Virus record (IMG/VR): IMGVR_UViG_3300042522_000112
Location: 1 to 44,805 of that record
DNA length: 44,805 nucleotides
Source: a virus
Reading direction: 5' to 3' (one strand)
Below are positions 26,832 to 38,000 of the stretch, in pieces. The notes beneath the pieces are model-generated. The model did no database searches. It had not been told where the DNA came from and saw only the letters and a list, made by a program, of their open reading frames with translations. Each line of letters starts with the position of its first letter. The stretch's first letter is position 1. A program made the translations under genes and the position numbers.

Positions 26832-29246
26832 CTAGCGAGCGCGAGCGTATTGGAAGGGCGATTCGGCAAAAGCAGCGTATACAATCTGATTGGTGCTTCC
26901 GTTCCAGTTGCTTAAACTGTCTCTAATCTTGAAGCCATTGGAAACAATATCCAAGACACTGGATGAAGATTCTGCGCTAGATGTATTGGGCTGTAGGTAC
27001 TTGTCAGCCACGTTGTATTCGTTTCTGGCAGTGTCAAAGAGTTGCCAGTTATTTGTGCCAACAGTGTTCTTGACAAGAATCCACCTTGGGCGGAATCCGC
27101 AGAACACAAACGGCCCATCCGCGCTGCCGTTGCCGGTGTAGCTGCCAAAGGCGCTGTAGCCTGCTACCGGGGCAAAGCAGTAGGCCAACTGCAAACCCCC
27201 GTTATTATTCACGCCAACATCAGTTCCAACACTAAAGACAGTTGATGTTGGAACCGTGCTATTCCACGCGGCCGCCAGCGTCGCTTTTGCACCAGTTGTA
27301 TTAAGCAAAAGATACTCTGTACCCAAAAGCGCCGTATGCCAAACCCCCCAATTTCCAACAGTATTTGATCTTGATTTGCAGATCACAAGGCTAGGAGCAA
27401 CACCCAGGCCGTGTCCCACAGTGGCATTGGCACCTGTGCCCGTATAAGTAACAATCGAAAATCCTGCACTTGCATTGGCCCTGACGTTACTCGTGATGGA
27501 GCCTGCGGTATTGGTGACGGTGCTGCTGCCTGCGTCCCAGGTCCAAGCAACATAAGTTGTGCTGCTAGCATTAAAATCAACGCCGTTAGTAAAACCGTCG
27601 GAGTTAAATGAGGTTACAGCAGCATAAGTCGTTTCAGCATCAGTTGTATTTGATGTCAATCCTTTACCAGTACCTCTGACAGCATCAAAAAGTCCGTGAA
27701 TAAAGGCGCCGCTTCTTGCCTTTAGCCAAACAAAATCTGGCGAGAACCCTAACCCTGAGATTGTTTGCGTGCTCCCATTGCCCGTGTAGAGCTTCACATC
27801 AAAGACGCTACTAGGCTTCGTGACTACTGGGGCGGGCAGGTTGGCCGTGCACAGCGCCTTGAAGCCACTGGGGGCGGTATAGGCAAAACTACGAGCGCCT
27901 GTGTTTAGTGTTCCGGCCCAAGTGCCGTATCCTTGAGCAAACAAATAATAAGTTACTCCCGTAGTAAATGTAGTTGTGGCATTTGTGCCAGACGCAGGAT
28001 TGCCGGAAAGCTCCCACGTTCCGTTTCGAGAAAACCATAACTTTCCAGCATCAAAATCTACGGCAACGCCAATCACATCTCCATTTGTCAAGGTGCTCAA
28101 TCCACTTACCAGGACAACACTATTACCTGCAACAACTGACCCGGATCTAACACGGCTGTTTGAAGTCTCAGCAAAGCCATAATTTGACGGATTGGCACTT
28201 CTAATTTGAGTTACGTCTATAATGCCTGTCCCGTTTGTTGAGCCATTGGTCGTGTTGGTGTATTCAAAATACCATTTACCAGTCGACAAAGCAAAAGTGC
28301 TTAATGCTCCAAAATAAGCACTGCCAGATGAAGCGGCAATGTCAAGGTTGCCGTTAGCAAGTGTGGCAATAGTTTGACTTGATACTGCTATTGGATTAAA
28401 CGTCGCATAATTCCCCCTTACCTCACCGCCCACGCCGGTGTCAGGCTGTACGCCATTAGTGGGAACGTCTACGAGCGAATCATTGCCAGCACCAGCCGTC
28501 ACGCTCAGGTTGAAAGGTGTCCAGTTGTTGCCGTTGCCACTCGTATCCTTTCCAAGAGTGGTTGCAGTGTTGCTGCTGTTGTCCGCAAAATCAAGCTTGA
28601 AACCGTTGGTGCCGTAGGTGCCGCTGTAGCGCTTGGGTTGCCAGATGCCGTTGGTGTCAAACTCACCGAAGCTAGAAGGTGTTAATGCTTGGCCGTCAAT
28701 GAAGTGAATGTCGGCTAGGTAGCTGTCCAAGTAAACCTGTGACGAACCAAGGTCGCGCCCAATCCTGTGCCCATTGACGGTGTTGATCTCTGTTTCGGTG
28801 TTTTGTGGAACGTAGTTTGCTACGTCCAGAGTCGTTATTTGATTTCCGTTTACATACAGCTTGTATCTATTCGAGGCCGTTGCCTGCGTAGTGTCTACCG
28901 AAATGACAATGTGATACCACGCAGAAGAATCTCTAAATACCTGCGTGGTAGTAAGACAAGCTATTCCTGAAATGACAAAAAGTAGCTTGTCCGAAGCGTT
29001 AAAGAAGAGCCAGGTTGTTGTCGTGCCTGTGTTTCCCGTTGAGCACAGAAACAGAAACTGCTCGGTCTGTCTTATCGCACTCCGCTTCACCCATCCCGCC
29101 CAGGTCCACGTCTTGCGGTTACCAGCCGATGCAGGTGTCCTTGATAAATAGGCCGAGTCTGCTGAGTTGAACCTCAGCGACCGCGAGATCTGATATCCTG
29201 CACTACCTTCCTGCCCCAACAGTAACGGGTTGTTAATCACACTCAT
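26832..29246 (-). CDS. Tail fibre / receptor-binding protein with LamG and SPRY-like domains
   Basis: 804 residues. Residues 20-200 form a LamG/concanavalin-like domain (SLRFNSADSAYLSRTPASAG, TWTWAGWVKRS, WYHIVISVDT, YLADIHFIDGQALTPSSFGE). Around 295-445 is a SPRY-like region (GKWYFEYTNT, GVAVDFDAGKLWFSRNGTW). The rest has two repeats of FSPDFVWLKARS or GVAPSLVICKSRS type, each ending in an FVWTWD or AYCFAPVAGYS strand. These are Ser/Thr-rich, cysteine-poor, beta-structured carbohydrate-binding modules. It overlaps the upstream fibre gene by 4 bases (ATGA). It is probably the host-recognition protein at the tip. Confidence 0.88.
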   Translation of the reverse strand: MSVINNPLLLGQEGSAGYQISRSLRFNSADSAYLSRTPASAGNRKTWTWAGWVKRSAIRQTEQFLFLCSTGNTGTTTTWLFFNASDKLLFVISGIACLTTTQVFRDSSAWYHIVISVDTTQATASNRYKLYVNGNQITTLDVANYVPQNTETEINTVNGHRIGRDLGSSQVYLDSYLADIHFIDGQALTPSSFGEFDTNGIWQPKRYSGTYGTNGFKLDFADNSSNTATTLGKDTSGNGNNWTPFNLSVTAGAGNDSLVDVPTNGVQPDTGVGGEVRGNYATFNPIAVSSQTIATLANGNLDIAASSGSAYFGALSTFALSTGKWYFEYTNTTNGSTNGTGIIDVTQIRSANPSNYGFAETSNSRVRSGSVVAGNSVVLVSGLSTLTNGDVIGVAVDFDAGKLWFSRNGTWELSGNPASGTNATTTFTTGVTYYLFAQGYGTWAGTLNTGARSFAYTAPSGFKALCTANLPAPVVTKPSSVFDVKLYTGNGSTQTISGLGFSPDFVWLKARSGAFIHGLFDAVRGTGKGLTSNTTDAETTYAAVTSFNSDGFTNGVDFNASSTTYVAWTWDAGSSTVTNTAGSITSNVRANASAGFSIVTYTGTGANATVGHGLGVAPSLVICKSRSNTVGNWGVWHTALLGTEYLLLNTTGAKATLAAAWNSTVPTSTVFSVGTDVGVNNNGGLQLAYCFAPVAGYSAFGSYTGNGSADGPFVFCGFRPRWILVKNTVGTNNWQLFDTARNEYNVADKYLQPNTSSAESSSSVLDIVSNGFKIRDSLSNWNGSTNQIVYAAFAESPFQYARAR

Positions 29247-31057
29247 TTCACGTCACCAATAAAGCGGACAGCAATTCGAGTTGCTGACTCACAGTGGTAG
29301 GCCAGCAAATCCACAGCATTTGCTGTTGTTGTGAGCGTCGGAGCAGTGCCTCCTGGGAACTTGAAGACACTGTTGTAGGCAAGCGTTCTAGAGCCGGTGG
29401 CGTCTTGCACAACCCGTATTACACCACTCTGTCCTGCTACAACATTGGTAGGAGCACCAAGGGTGCGGTTGCCACCAAGTGTGACTTGGAACTGGTTACC
29501 AAGGCTCAGGTCCGTGGCAATCGTTGCTGCATCGGTGAGGGTAACGTAAGCACCACGTTGTGCAGCAGTGAATGTCTGAGCCGATCCAAGTGCTGCATAT
29601 CCGCTGATTGAAGCACCTGCTGGGATCGTGACTGTACCTGTAAATGTTGGACTAGCAACAGGTGCGTAAGTAGAACTAGCAGCTGCAGTTGTCAGGTAGC
29701 TACTCATCCCTGACTGTGTTTGGTATGTGCTAGCAGCGTTAGCAGTTGTCAGGTACGACGACATACCTGTTTGTGTCTGATAGGTAGAAGCTGCCGTTGT
29801 AGTGTCCAGGTATCCTGTGATCGACGAACCTGCTGGGATTGTGACCGAATTTGCAAAGGTCGCATTTCCAGACGAATCAAATGTCAGTCTGGGCGTGCCT
29901 CCAGTTACCAGTGCAAGCTCATCAGCGCCTGTGTGAGCAATACCTGTATTTGTATCGCCATCAAAAGAGTAGACAGGTGCAGTTGTGGATGTACTATCGT
30001 CGGCTTTGAGTTGTCCCGTCATGCTTCCGCCTGAAAGCTTCAGATAGCGTGTTTCTGAATTATTGGGGAAGTAGTTCAGCCAGTTCCATGTAGATCCTGT
30101 AGTGGTGTACTGCATCCTCACGCTAAGACCACTATCACCAACAAATCCTGCTGGTCTGTTAAAAACTGGACTAAAGCTTTCAATTCCGGTTGAGTCTGCA
30201 ACTTCAATTGCGTATTGATTGGCAGGGCTACTGGGAATCGCGGCTACATTTGCGACTATTACATACTGTACTGAGCTTGCTACCGCGTTAATTGCTGCAG
30301 TTGCATTTGTGTTCGCAGTGTTTGCAGTTGAAACTGCATTAGAGGCGTTTGTATTGGCTGTATTAGCTGTGGACAGCGCGGTATTCGCTGTAGACAGAGC
30401 TGTTGATGCATTGGTTGCTGCTGTATTGGCCGTCGATGTTGCAGTGTTTGCAGTGGTTACGGCATTATTGGCAGCTGTTGTTGCACTTGTTGCAGCACTT
30501 GAAGCGGCAGTTGCTGTTGATGCTGCACTGTTGGCTGTACTAAGTGCAGTTGCAGCATTTGTGGCAGCGGTGTTTGCTGTTGACAGAGCAGTACTGGCGT
30601 TAGTACTTGCAGTATTAGCGGTTGTCACTGCAGCACTGGCATTTGCAGCCGCTGTATTGGCTGTGCTCACAGCTGTATTTGCTGAGCTTACAGCTGCCGT
30701 GGAATTCGACAGTGCAGTGCTCGATGCTGCTGTAGCAGTTGCCGCATCATTCTTTGACTCCTGGCTTGCAAACAGAATCTGATCAAAGTTATCATTCAGA
30801 TCCTGAGCCCTGATTGCAGCTCCAGGAACAAATGTAGCCTTTGCATTCTCGTCATCAGTGTCACGATAAATGCGAATGGCTACACCATTGGCTGGAGCTG
30901 TGTTGAACTGGACTGTTGTAGCATTGGCCAGGGTATATGCAGTTGTCACTACTCCACCAAGACTTACCTTGATGTCCGTAGTCTCAATATATGGGAAGCT
31001 AAAAGAATAGAGAACGGTTGACCCGTTCCCTGTGTATGTATTCTGAATAACAGCCAT
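29243..31057 (-). CDS. Tail fibre protein, T7 gp17-like N-terminus
   Basis: 604 residues. Residues 1-100 (AVIQNTYTGNGSTVLYSFSFPYIETTDIKVSLGG...) match the T7 gp17 tail-attachment domain, including IYRDTDDENAKATFVPGAAIRAQDLN. Residues 105-260 are a low-complexity shaft of NTA-AS-ALSTANTA units, a trimeric coiled rod. Two copies of a TYQTQ-GMSSYLTTA unit lie near 430-465. The C-terminus is beta-rich (QFQVTLGGNRTLGAPTNVVAG). It anchors fibres to the tail; the distal end may bind the next fibre protein. Confidence 0.9.
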   Translation of the reverse strand: MAVIQNTYTGNGSTVLYSFSFPYIETTDIKVSLGGVVTTAYTLANATTVQFNTAPANGVAIRIYRDTDDENAKATFVPGAAIRAQDLNDNFDQILFASQESKNDAATATAASSTALSNSTAAVSSANTAVSTANTAAANASAAVTTANTASTNASTALSTANTAATNAATALSTANSAASTATAASSAATSATTAANNAVTTANTATSTANTAATNASTALSTANTALSTANTANTNASNAVSTANTANTNATAAINAVASSVQYVIVANVAAIPSSPANQYAIEVADSTGIESFSPVFNRPAGFVGDSGLSVRMQYTTTGSTWNWLNYFPNNSETRYLKLSGGSMTGQLKADDSTSTTAPVYSFDGDTNTGIAHTGADELALVTGGTPRLTFDSSGNATFANSVTIPAGSSITGYLDTTTAASTYQTQTGMSSYLTTANAASTYQTQSGMSSYLTTAAASSTYAPVASPTFTGTVTIPAGASISGYAALGSAQTFTAAQRGAYVTLTDAATIATDLSLGNQFQVTLGGNRTLGAPTNVVAGQSGVIRVVQDATGSRTLAYNSVFKFPGGTAPTLTTTANAVDLLAYHCESATRIAVRFIGDVK

Positions 31058-31076
31058 TGCTTACCTTCTTGATAGG

Positions 31077-34000
31077 TTAATACGACATTGTTTGTTCCAT
31101 GTTCTTCAGGAACTTCTCAGCACCAGCAACATCTCCAACCTGTAGGAAGTTATCAATCGTCTGGTTCTTATAAACCTTCTGAGAGATTCCATCACGTGTG
31201 GAGACCTGGGCTTCAGCAATACGCATCGATGATCGAAGGGCGGAATCTAGGTAGAGCTGAAGATTATTCATTGTATTAAGGTCCGGATTCAAACCCTTAT
31301 CCCTTGCAGCCTTAAACTGTCTTCGGAATTCTTTGGCATCCTCTGTCTTCATAATGCGCTGGATCTCTTGCTTGAAGATACCCATCTTGCCCATCATGCT
31401 TGTTACTTCAGCACGTTCCTCATTGCTGTACTCAACACCACGACCATTAGTCCGTAGTGTTGGACGTGCATCGTATTCAACGTCAATCAGGAATTGCTTC
31501 TCTGGAGAGATCTCACCACTTACCTTCCAAGGAAGATAGGTGTTCCAAACACGGGCAAAGAAGTTAACAGGTTCACCAACCTTGCCACCATCAATCCAGT
31601 CAGCAGCATCAGGTAGATTCTGCTTCAATACTGGGTTACGGTTAGCAACAAGGTCAAAGAAGTTGTTTTCTAGTTCTTTCTTAGCTGGTGAAATCAAACG
31701 TGCAAACTCAGCCATCAGGCTGGAGCCAGGCATCATCGCAGCTGGAACGAATGATGATGTCCAACGATTAATTGCACCAACATCACCACTTACAACATCA
31801 TTAAGAGGTTCTAGCGCGGTCAGCATTGACTTATCCTTGATTGCTGAACTTAGTACAAATCCAGCAATCCTAAAACTCTCTGCGAGCTCCGCAGAACTCA
31901 AGGAATCAAAATTATCCATGATGGTCGCTGTTATTGCTACCCAATCACTTACACCAGGAATGCCGTCATAACTCACCCATTCTCCTCCAGGTGTACGGAT
32001 TGAGCGCTTTGGCCAACCTGCTTCCCTACGGACACGCTGCTTCTCAGCATCGTATAGACCATCACCAGTCAGGTTTCCTGCCATATAAAGGCCAATCGCT
32101 GAGGTCACAGCAATTGTTCCAATAGCCCTACGACCTCTCAGGATTGCTTGTTCAGTCTTATAGACACTCTCAATGTTCTCCATTGTGGAGTCAATACCCC
32201 TGGAGGCAAGTAGACGCTCAACATCTGGACCACTTAATTCATTGAAATTCTTACTGAATGCCTCTGTTCTCCGAATAAACTCTCCTACCGGTGACTGACT
32301 TATGGCATATGTAGCCATATTAAGCGGTGTCTTTGTGAATAGAAAGAACGGTTTTAAGATCGGTGCTGCACGTAACAAAGCGGATATAGCATCATTTGCC
32401 TTGTTGTCTAGAGCCATCGAAATTTCACCTGATGCATATCTAACAGCAGAGTCAGTAATGTTGTCGTTCTCATCAAAGAACTCAGCGTAGACCTCTTTTG
32501 AAAGCCTTTCAGCAGCCTCTTTATCCAGCGGAAACTTACCACCCTGAGTTACCTTGTCCCATGCCCTACCGCGTGCTTCCCAGTTGGCAATCACTGCTTG
32601 TGTAAAGCCATCAAACGCTTGCATCCCGCGTGGACCAAAGCGAAGCCATGGGCTGTTTGCAAGGTCATTCTGAGCTTCAACAATGGACATCATTACCTGC
32701 GGACCATAATCGCCTTCTTGTGCTTTGGCATCAGCAAATGCACTTAGCAGCTCTATTTGCTTTTGATCAGCAACGCCAACGTCTTCTCGCAATGCCATAA
32801 CATATGGATCTGATGCAGACCTACGGAAGACTTGGTTCATGTAACTAAGTCCTTTCGTTAAGGTATCCCACGCAGCAGCGTATTGGAACATACCTTTTCT
32901 CACAACCGACACATCACCACTGAACGTACCAGTCAAAACGGCTCCGGCCATTTGTGATACAGCACGCTCTGCAAGTAATACCATGTTAGATACACCAGCC
33001 TTTGTCGGTGTACCTATAGCTCCGAGTGTTGAATTATATAGGTTAGATAAGAATCCTCGTATTAATACTGCAGGTATCTCTGGCTCTCCATCAATGAACG
33101 CTTTAGAGAAGATACCTAGCGAGTTGCGAACATAGTTGTTCAGCTTGCTAATCGTATCAACCTTGCCATCAGTGAACTCATATGCCATTAGCAATGGAGC
33201 AAGCATCTCAGGACGCTGATCCTTGACTTCACGCAATGTATCGACGGTTTGCTTTGCTTCATTCTTGATGCGTTCCATTGCTTCAAGAGTTGCATTGCCT
33301 TCGCTCTGAATCGCTTCTTGAACGCGCTTGGCATACTTTGCATCTGCTTTATCAGCTCCCTTTGCAGTGAACCGATTAAACATATTCAGCATGTTCAAGG
33401 CACGACCACGTGAGTACGAAGTCATGCCCTTCTGTGCCATCAGGAATTCAACCCGATCAAGGATCTGCTCTTGTGCTCGTTCAATCGCAGCAGTGCCATC
33501 CATCAATCGAACACCTTGAGACATATCAGAGACTTGGCCAGCAAAGGATGTCCCGATGTATGCCTGAGCACGCATCACATCCATGTTGGCAAAGTCATCC
33601 ATATACCGATTGATCGTATTGAAGACAGCCGCATATGCTTCACTCTTCAGTACAGGTACACCGGTATCGATGTCCACACCTTGGAACTGTTTAATGGACC
33701 GCTTCAGTTCAGGGGTATCCATCCCGTAGAACTTCATGGCTAGGTCTTCCCCAGCTGCTTTGATTTCTGCGGAACTTAGGTACTTCCCAGATGCTGTGCG
33801 ATAACCGTATTCCCCAGCATCCTTGAGCTGCTCTGCAAGGCCACGAATAATCGCTTCCTGTCCATTGGGGATCTCAAGACCGAACTTCAGTGCCGACTCT
33901 GAAATGACACTACCAACACGACCGTAAACGGTATCAATGTTGTTGTTAATACGAGCCACATCAACTGCAGCACCTACAACACCAAGACTATCTACAGACC

Positions 34001-34994
34001 GAATGCCAGACTCCTCATAACCATAAAGATCACTAACACCAAACACTGGCTGATCCAGGTCTGTACTCTTTGAGAAGTTGTACTCACCAAGCTCATCCAA
34101 AGCGTCTGAGCGGCGTGCAGCTGACTCTGCAACGGCCTCTTCAATGTCATCGGTAGTCTCAGTACCTAAGTTCTTTGAGAACCAGTTAGCAGCCTTTTCA
34201 GACTCAGGAACCCATTGCGTTGTGCGAACTACTCCACGGATACCCTTGGCTACCTTTGCAATGCCCTCAACGACATCAACAAACAGGCCTAGGCCAACAC
34301 CTTCAGTAACATTCTTCTGACGCTTTACATCAGGACTGTCACTATCAAGTGTCGCAATGTCATCAGAAATCCATCCAAACTGTGCAGGGAAGCTCTTCTT
34401 TAGCGTACCGCTCAGGTTGTCGTCAGTCTGGTTAAATTCAACGGTGTAATCAACACCAGCACCAACACCAGCGCCTAGCAGCTTTGGTGCCACGAACTTT
34501 ACAAATGGATCATTGAGAAGCTTCAAACGGCTAGCGCTTGCTGCTCCAGATAATCCTGTTCCAGCACCCCGTGTGATGAACACTGTAGGCAGTACGACAC
34601 TGCTGATTTCTCGGACACTCTGGGTAATATCATTCTCAAACTTAGGTCTCTTCTTCAGATTGACACCTGGAAGCAGATTGACTGCATCGACAAAGAAGTC
34701 GTTTACACCTTGTCCAGGTGCTGCGAGTGCATCGAATGTTCCTTTTACGAAGTCACCTGTCTTCTGCAGAAGGTTCCTGTTGTCTTGAACTGGTTGCCCT
34801 TGTCCCGTAGGTTGGGCTTGAACTTGTTGCGTAGATCCTTGACGTTGAACAGGAGCAGCTTGCTGCTGTGCCATGTTTTGACCAGCTTGCAAATCACGAG
34901 CAGATTGCTCAGCTTGCAAACGCAGTTGCTGCTCCTCCTCAGCCGTCAGATTTGGCGTACCAAATAGGATCCCTTGCGTGAGATCGTCTTCCAT
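31077..34994 (-). CDS. Large internal virion protein (T7 gp16-like)
   Basis: 1305 residues, the size of T7 gp16 (1318), the inner-core protein that is ejected and forms a channel through the cell envelope. The N-terminal 85 residues are Gln-rich; the rest is long helices with repeated acidic/basic heptads and several hydrophobic stretches (for example AIGTIAVTSAIGLYMAG near 1025-1045). Unlike T7 gp16, the transglycosylase domain is not here but in the neighbouring 1046-aa protein. Order between internal proteins and fibres matches T7. Confidence 0.9.
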   Translation of the reverse strand: MEDDLTQGILFGTPNLTAEEEQQLRLQAEQSARDLQAGQNMAQQQAAPVQRQGSTQQVQAQPTGQGQPVQDNRNLLQKTGDFVKGTFDALAAPGQGVNDFFVDAVNLLPGVNLKKRPKFENDITQSVREISSVVLPTVFITRGAGTGLSGAASASRLKLLNDPFVKFVAPKLLGAGVGAGVDYTVEFNQTDDNLSGTLKKSFPAQFGWISDDIATLDSDSPDVKRQKNVTEGVGLGLFVDVVEGIAKVAKGIRGVVRTTQWVPESEKAANWFSKNLGTETTDDIEEAVAESAARRSDALDELGEYNFSKSTDLDQPVFGVSDLYGYEESGIRSVDSLGVVGAAVDVARINNNIDTVYGRVGSVISESALKFGLEIPNGQEAIIRGLAEQLKDAGEYGYRTASGKYLSSAEIKAAGEDLAMKFYGMDTPELKRSIKQFQGVDIDTGVPVLKSEAYAAVFNTINRYMDDFANMDVMRAQAYIGTSFAGQVSDMSQGVRLMDGTAAIERAQEQILDRVEFLMAQKGMTSYSRGRALNMLNMFNRFTAKGADKADAKYAKRVQEAIQSEGNATLEAMERIKNEAKQTVDTLREVKDQRPEMLAPLLMAYEFTDGKVDTISKLNNYVRNSLGIFSKAFIDGEPEIPAVLIRGFLSNLYNSTLGAIGTPTKAGVSNMVLLAERAVSQMAGAVLTGTFSGDVSVVRKGMFQYAAAWDTLTKGLSYMNQVFRRSASDPYVMALREDVGVADQKQIELLSAFADAKAQEGDYGPQVMMSIVEAQNDLANSPWLRFGPRGMQAFDGFTQAVIANWEARGRAWDKVTQGGKFPLDKEAAERLSKEVYAEFFDENDNITDSAVRYASGEISMALDNKANDAISALLRAAPILKPFFLFTKTPLNMATYAISQSPVGEFIRRTEAFSKNFNELSGPDVERLLASRGIDSTMENIESVYKTEQAILRGRRAIGTIAVTSAIGLYMAGNLTGDGLYDAEKQRVRREAGWPKRSIRTPGGEWVSYDGIPGVSDWVAITATIMDNFDSLSSAELAESFRIAGFVLSSAIKDKSMLTALEPLNDVVSGDVGAINRWTSSFVPAAMMPGSSLMAEFARLISPAKKELENNFFDLVANRNPVLKQNLPDAADWIDGGKVGEPVNFFARVWNTYLPWKVSGEISPEKQFLIDVEYDARPTLRTNGRGVEYSNEERAEVTSMMGKMGIFKQEIQRIMKTEDAKEFRRQFKAARDKGLNPDLNTMNNLQLYLDSALRSSMRIAEAQVSTRDGISQKVYKNQTIDNFLQVGDVAGAEKFLKNMEQTMSY

Positions 34995-35009
34995 TTCTAT
35001 GTTTTAATG

Positions 35010-38000
35010 TTAGCGTTGCATCTGTGATACGACGTAGCGACGCAGGTTATCAAATCCTGCGTAAGGAGTCATACTCTTACTGCCTCGTGGGGCAGGAGCT
35101 AAGAAATCAATGGATGCAATTGTCCCATCAACGGATCGGACATTTCCTGTTCCACCTTGTGTACCAATGATGTCACCAGCCTCAATCGCTTGACCTGGCT
35201 TCAGTTTAATGCCATCGGCTAGGTGGCCATAAAGAACATCAACCTTCTGACCTGTTTGGGGATCAGTCGATTCAATAACAACGTAGTTACCGTAGCCTGA
35301 TTCCCGGCTCACATCTTTGACGACACCGCCAAGCACTGCAGGGAACCTCTTGCTTTCAAAGTAAAGGTCAACTCCCGGCTGGCCACTCGAAGTCTCAAAG
35401 ACGACAGAGGATGGTTTCTCAAAGCTTGCACTACCAAACCGCCGCATCGTTGGACGCATTGTGGCTTGACTCCTCAATGCTGAGGTATCACCATACTTTG
35501 CACGTGCCTTTTCAAACCTTTCATACAGCTTGCTTGCTCGTTGGGATTGAACATCAGACTTAGGTCGGCCTGCTGCTTCCCAATTTGCATAACCAGTTTC
35601 ACCCATATTCCAGGCAAATACAGCATCCTTCCAATTGCCGTACTTCTTGTACAGCTTTGAAAGGGCACCTGCACCTAGCGTCAGGTTTAGCTTTGGATCC
35701 CTCAGGGCTTGCTCACGGGCTTCAACAGAAGACCCCGGACCGTTGTAGACCTGACTTAACTGCATCAGACCAACACCAGTACTTGCCCCATCCCACTTGT
35801 ATCCACCGCCAGAGAAGATGTTTGGATCCCATGCACCGTTCTCTGCTTCTGCCAAGGCAGCAACAGCAACGGGAGTTATCCCTGCCTTCTGAGCAGCTTC
35901 TACCACCATTGGACCATAACCTTTTGGTACAAGGTTCGGATCAAATGTCCGGGTAGACATCATTGCCCGAGCAGAGATCTCAGGCGTTTGATAAGCATCC
36001 AGCTTACGCTTGAGGATAGGGTTGACGGTTGTGCTGAATGTCACTGCAGCCTGTGGCAACTGAACTGGCGACATACCAGCTGCTAGACGCTGCCTGTTGA
36101 TTACAGTAAGCGGGTCAACGCCCATCAATCTGCCAACGTAATCAGCCATTGGATCCATCTTGAATCCTGGACGGCTCATGGATGACTCAATCCGGCTCAA
36201 CTCTTGTGCATTGAAAATTGTTCCAGGTGCATCAAGTGTTTTACTACCCAGTTTTGCAATACTGCTTTGTACTCGTTGTATGCGAGCACTTGCCGCAGAG
36301 CTCGGTTTCGTTGCTTGCGAAAACTGCTTATATGCACCGAAGTTCCCAGGCGTGTTATCAAAGAAACTATCGTTGCTTATCTGCGCCTGAAATTCTTGTT
36401 GAACAAGGCTAAATGCTGCACCTACAGCATTGGGATCTCCACCTGCCTTTAGCTGAGCATACTTTGTGAGGAACTTATTTTGCAACTGCTGTGTCATCAA
36501 TGGTACAGTAAAGTTGTACGTACCATCTGCCTTGGCTTGAATCTGCTTTGGTGATTTAGCAAGATTTGCTAAGGCATCCATCTGAGGCTTGAAGTTCTCA
36601 TTTGCCCTTCGATCCTCACCTATAGCTCTTGCAAGTGGCCGAAACTTTGCAGCAATCGATCCAGGTATGCCCATATTGTCCAACCGCTCTTCAGTCAGTA
36701 GGCTCGCGTCAGCTAGTTCCTGCAAGTCAGCCTCAATCTTCTGTCGATACACAGCATTTGTTGACTCATTCCGCCTCATATTCTCTAGGCGGTCACTCAC
36801 GTAGCCAGGACGGACCTCTCGGATGAATTCATAGAGTCCATCAATATCAGCATCTGTGTACCCGCCAGGAAGCTCCTGCAGTGCTTGGATACCATAGTCT
36901 TCTCTTTCTTTGACCTGTGCAAGACCTTCTTGCTCTTTAAGATTCAGGTCTTGAAGCTTCCGTCTACGTGCTTCAACAAAGGCTCGTGATACTTCGATGA
37001 CAGCCGGATCGTTCTTCCAGAAATCACCAAGTGTTGCCTCAGAACCATCAGCCAGAACCGTGTTCTGATTCAACAGGTCTTGGAAGACAGTCTGATACCT
37101 CTCAGCATCATCACCCGATGCGGCCGTCGCAAGGAAGTTGAGAAGGTTGGCTTTTGCAGCGCTTCGCTCAGATCCTGCTGGCTTTTCCCCAATGTATTGA
37201 GCAGCCCAAGCAGCTCCACCAGTTGCAATGCCTTGATCAAATGCTCGGTTTATGTTGTTTCTGACTTCAACCTCAACAGACTTACGTTCTTGTGCGTTGA
37301 CCGACTGCCTCAGTTGGTTCTCATACGCTTGCATCTGAGGGAAGATGAATGCAGCTGCAACCTGAGGGCTGATATCAAGTGCACCTGATTCCCTCAAGTA
37401 TTGAGATCGTTGCTGGCTGAGAATCACTTCAACAGCATCAAACTGGCCAGTCTGAACGGCCTCAGCCATACTGACTTCAGTTTCACCGACCTTGTACTTG
37501 GTTTCGTAGTTGTCGTTGGAGTAGCTCCCAAATCCACTACCGATCTCTTCAGCAAGACCACGATTTTCATTCCAGTACTTGGCATTGCTGTTCTTCATCA
37601 AGTACCGGATGTCCTTGATGCTCGCTCCATTATCAAGAAGACCTTTGACTGTCGTGTTCTCACTTAGAGCCTGATCATTCAGGTTACGGTCAAGCTTGTA
37701 GATCTCTTGCAAGCCTTTCAGGTCAAGACCTGTCGCGTAAATGGCCTGCTGTACACCAAGCTTGATGCCCTCTTCGCGTTTCTGGTTAAACGTAGCTACT
37801 GCCTTAAACGCAGTATCAGAGAACGTAGCAAGTGCTTGAAGAGTCTGGATTTCTTGACGACCTTGAACCTCTGCATCTCTGATTGTCTGCAGGTAATTCC
37901 TTTGAATCTGATCCTGGACTCGTTGTCGGTTGTCACGATCAAGATTAAAGATCAGCTCTCGATTTCCCTCTTCCAATCGCTGCACATTTGACATTGCCTG

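Noticed and set aside
30219-30782. 187-codon plus-strand open frame rich in Ala and Val
   Set aside because: It is the mirror of the low-complexity NTA-AS-ALSTANTA shaft of the tail fibre on the other strand; composition alone keeps it open.
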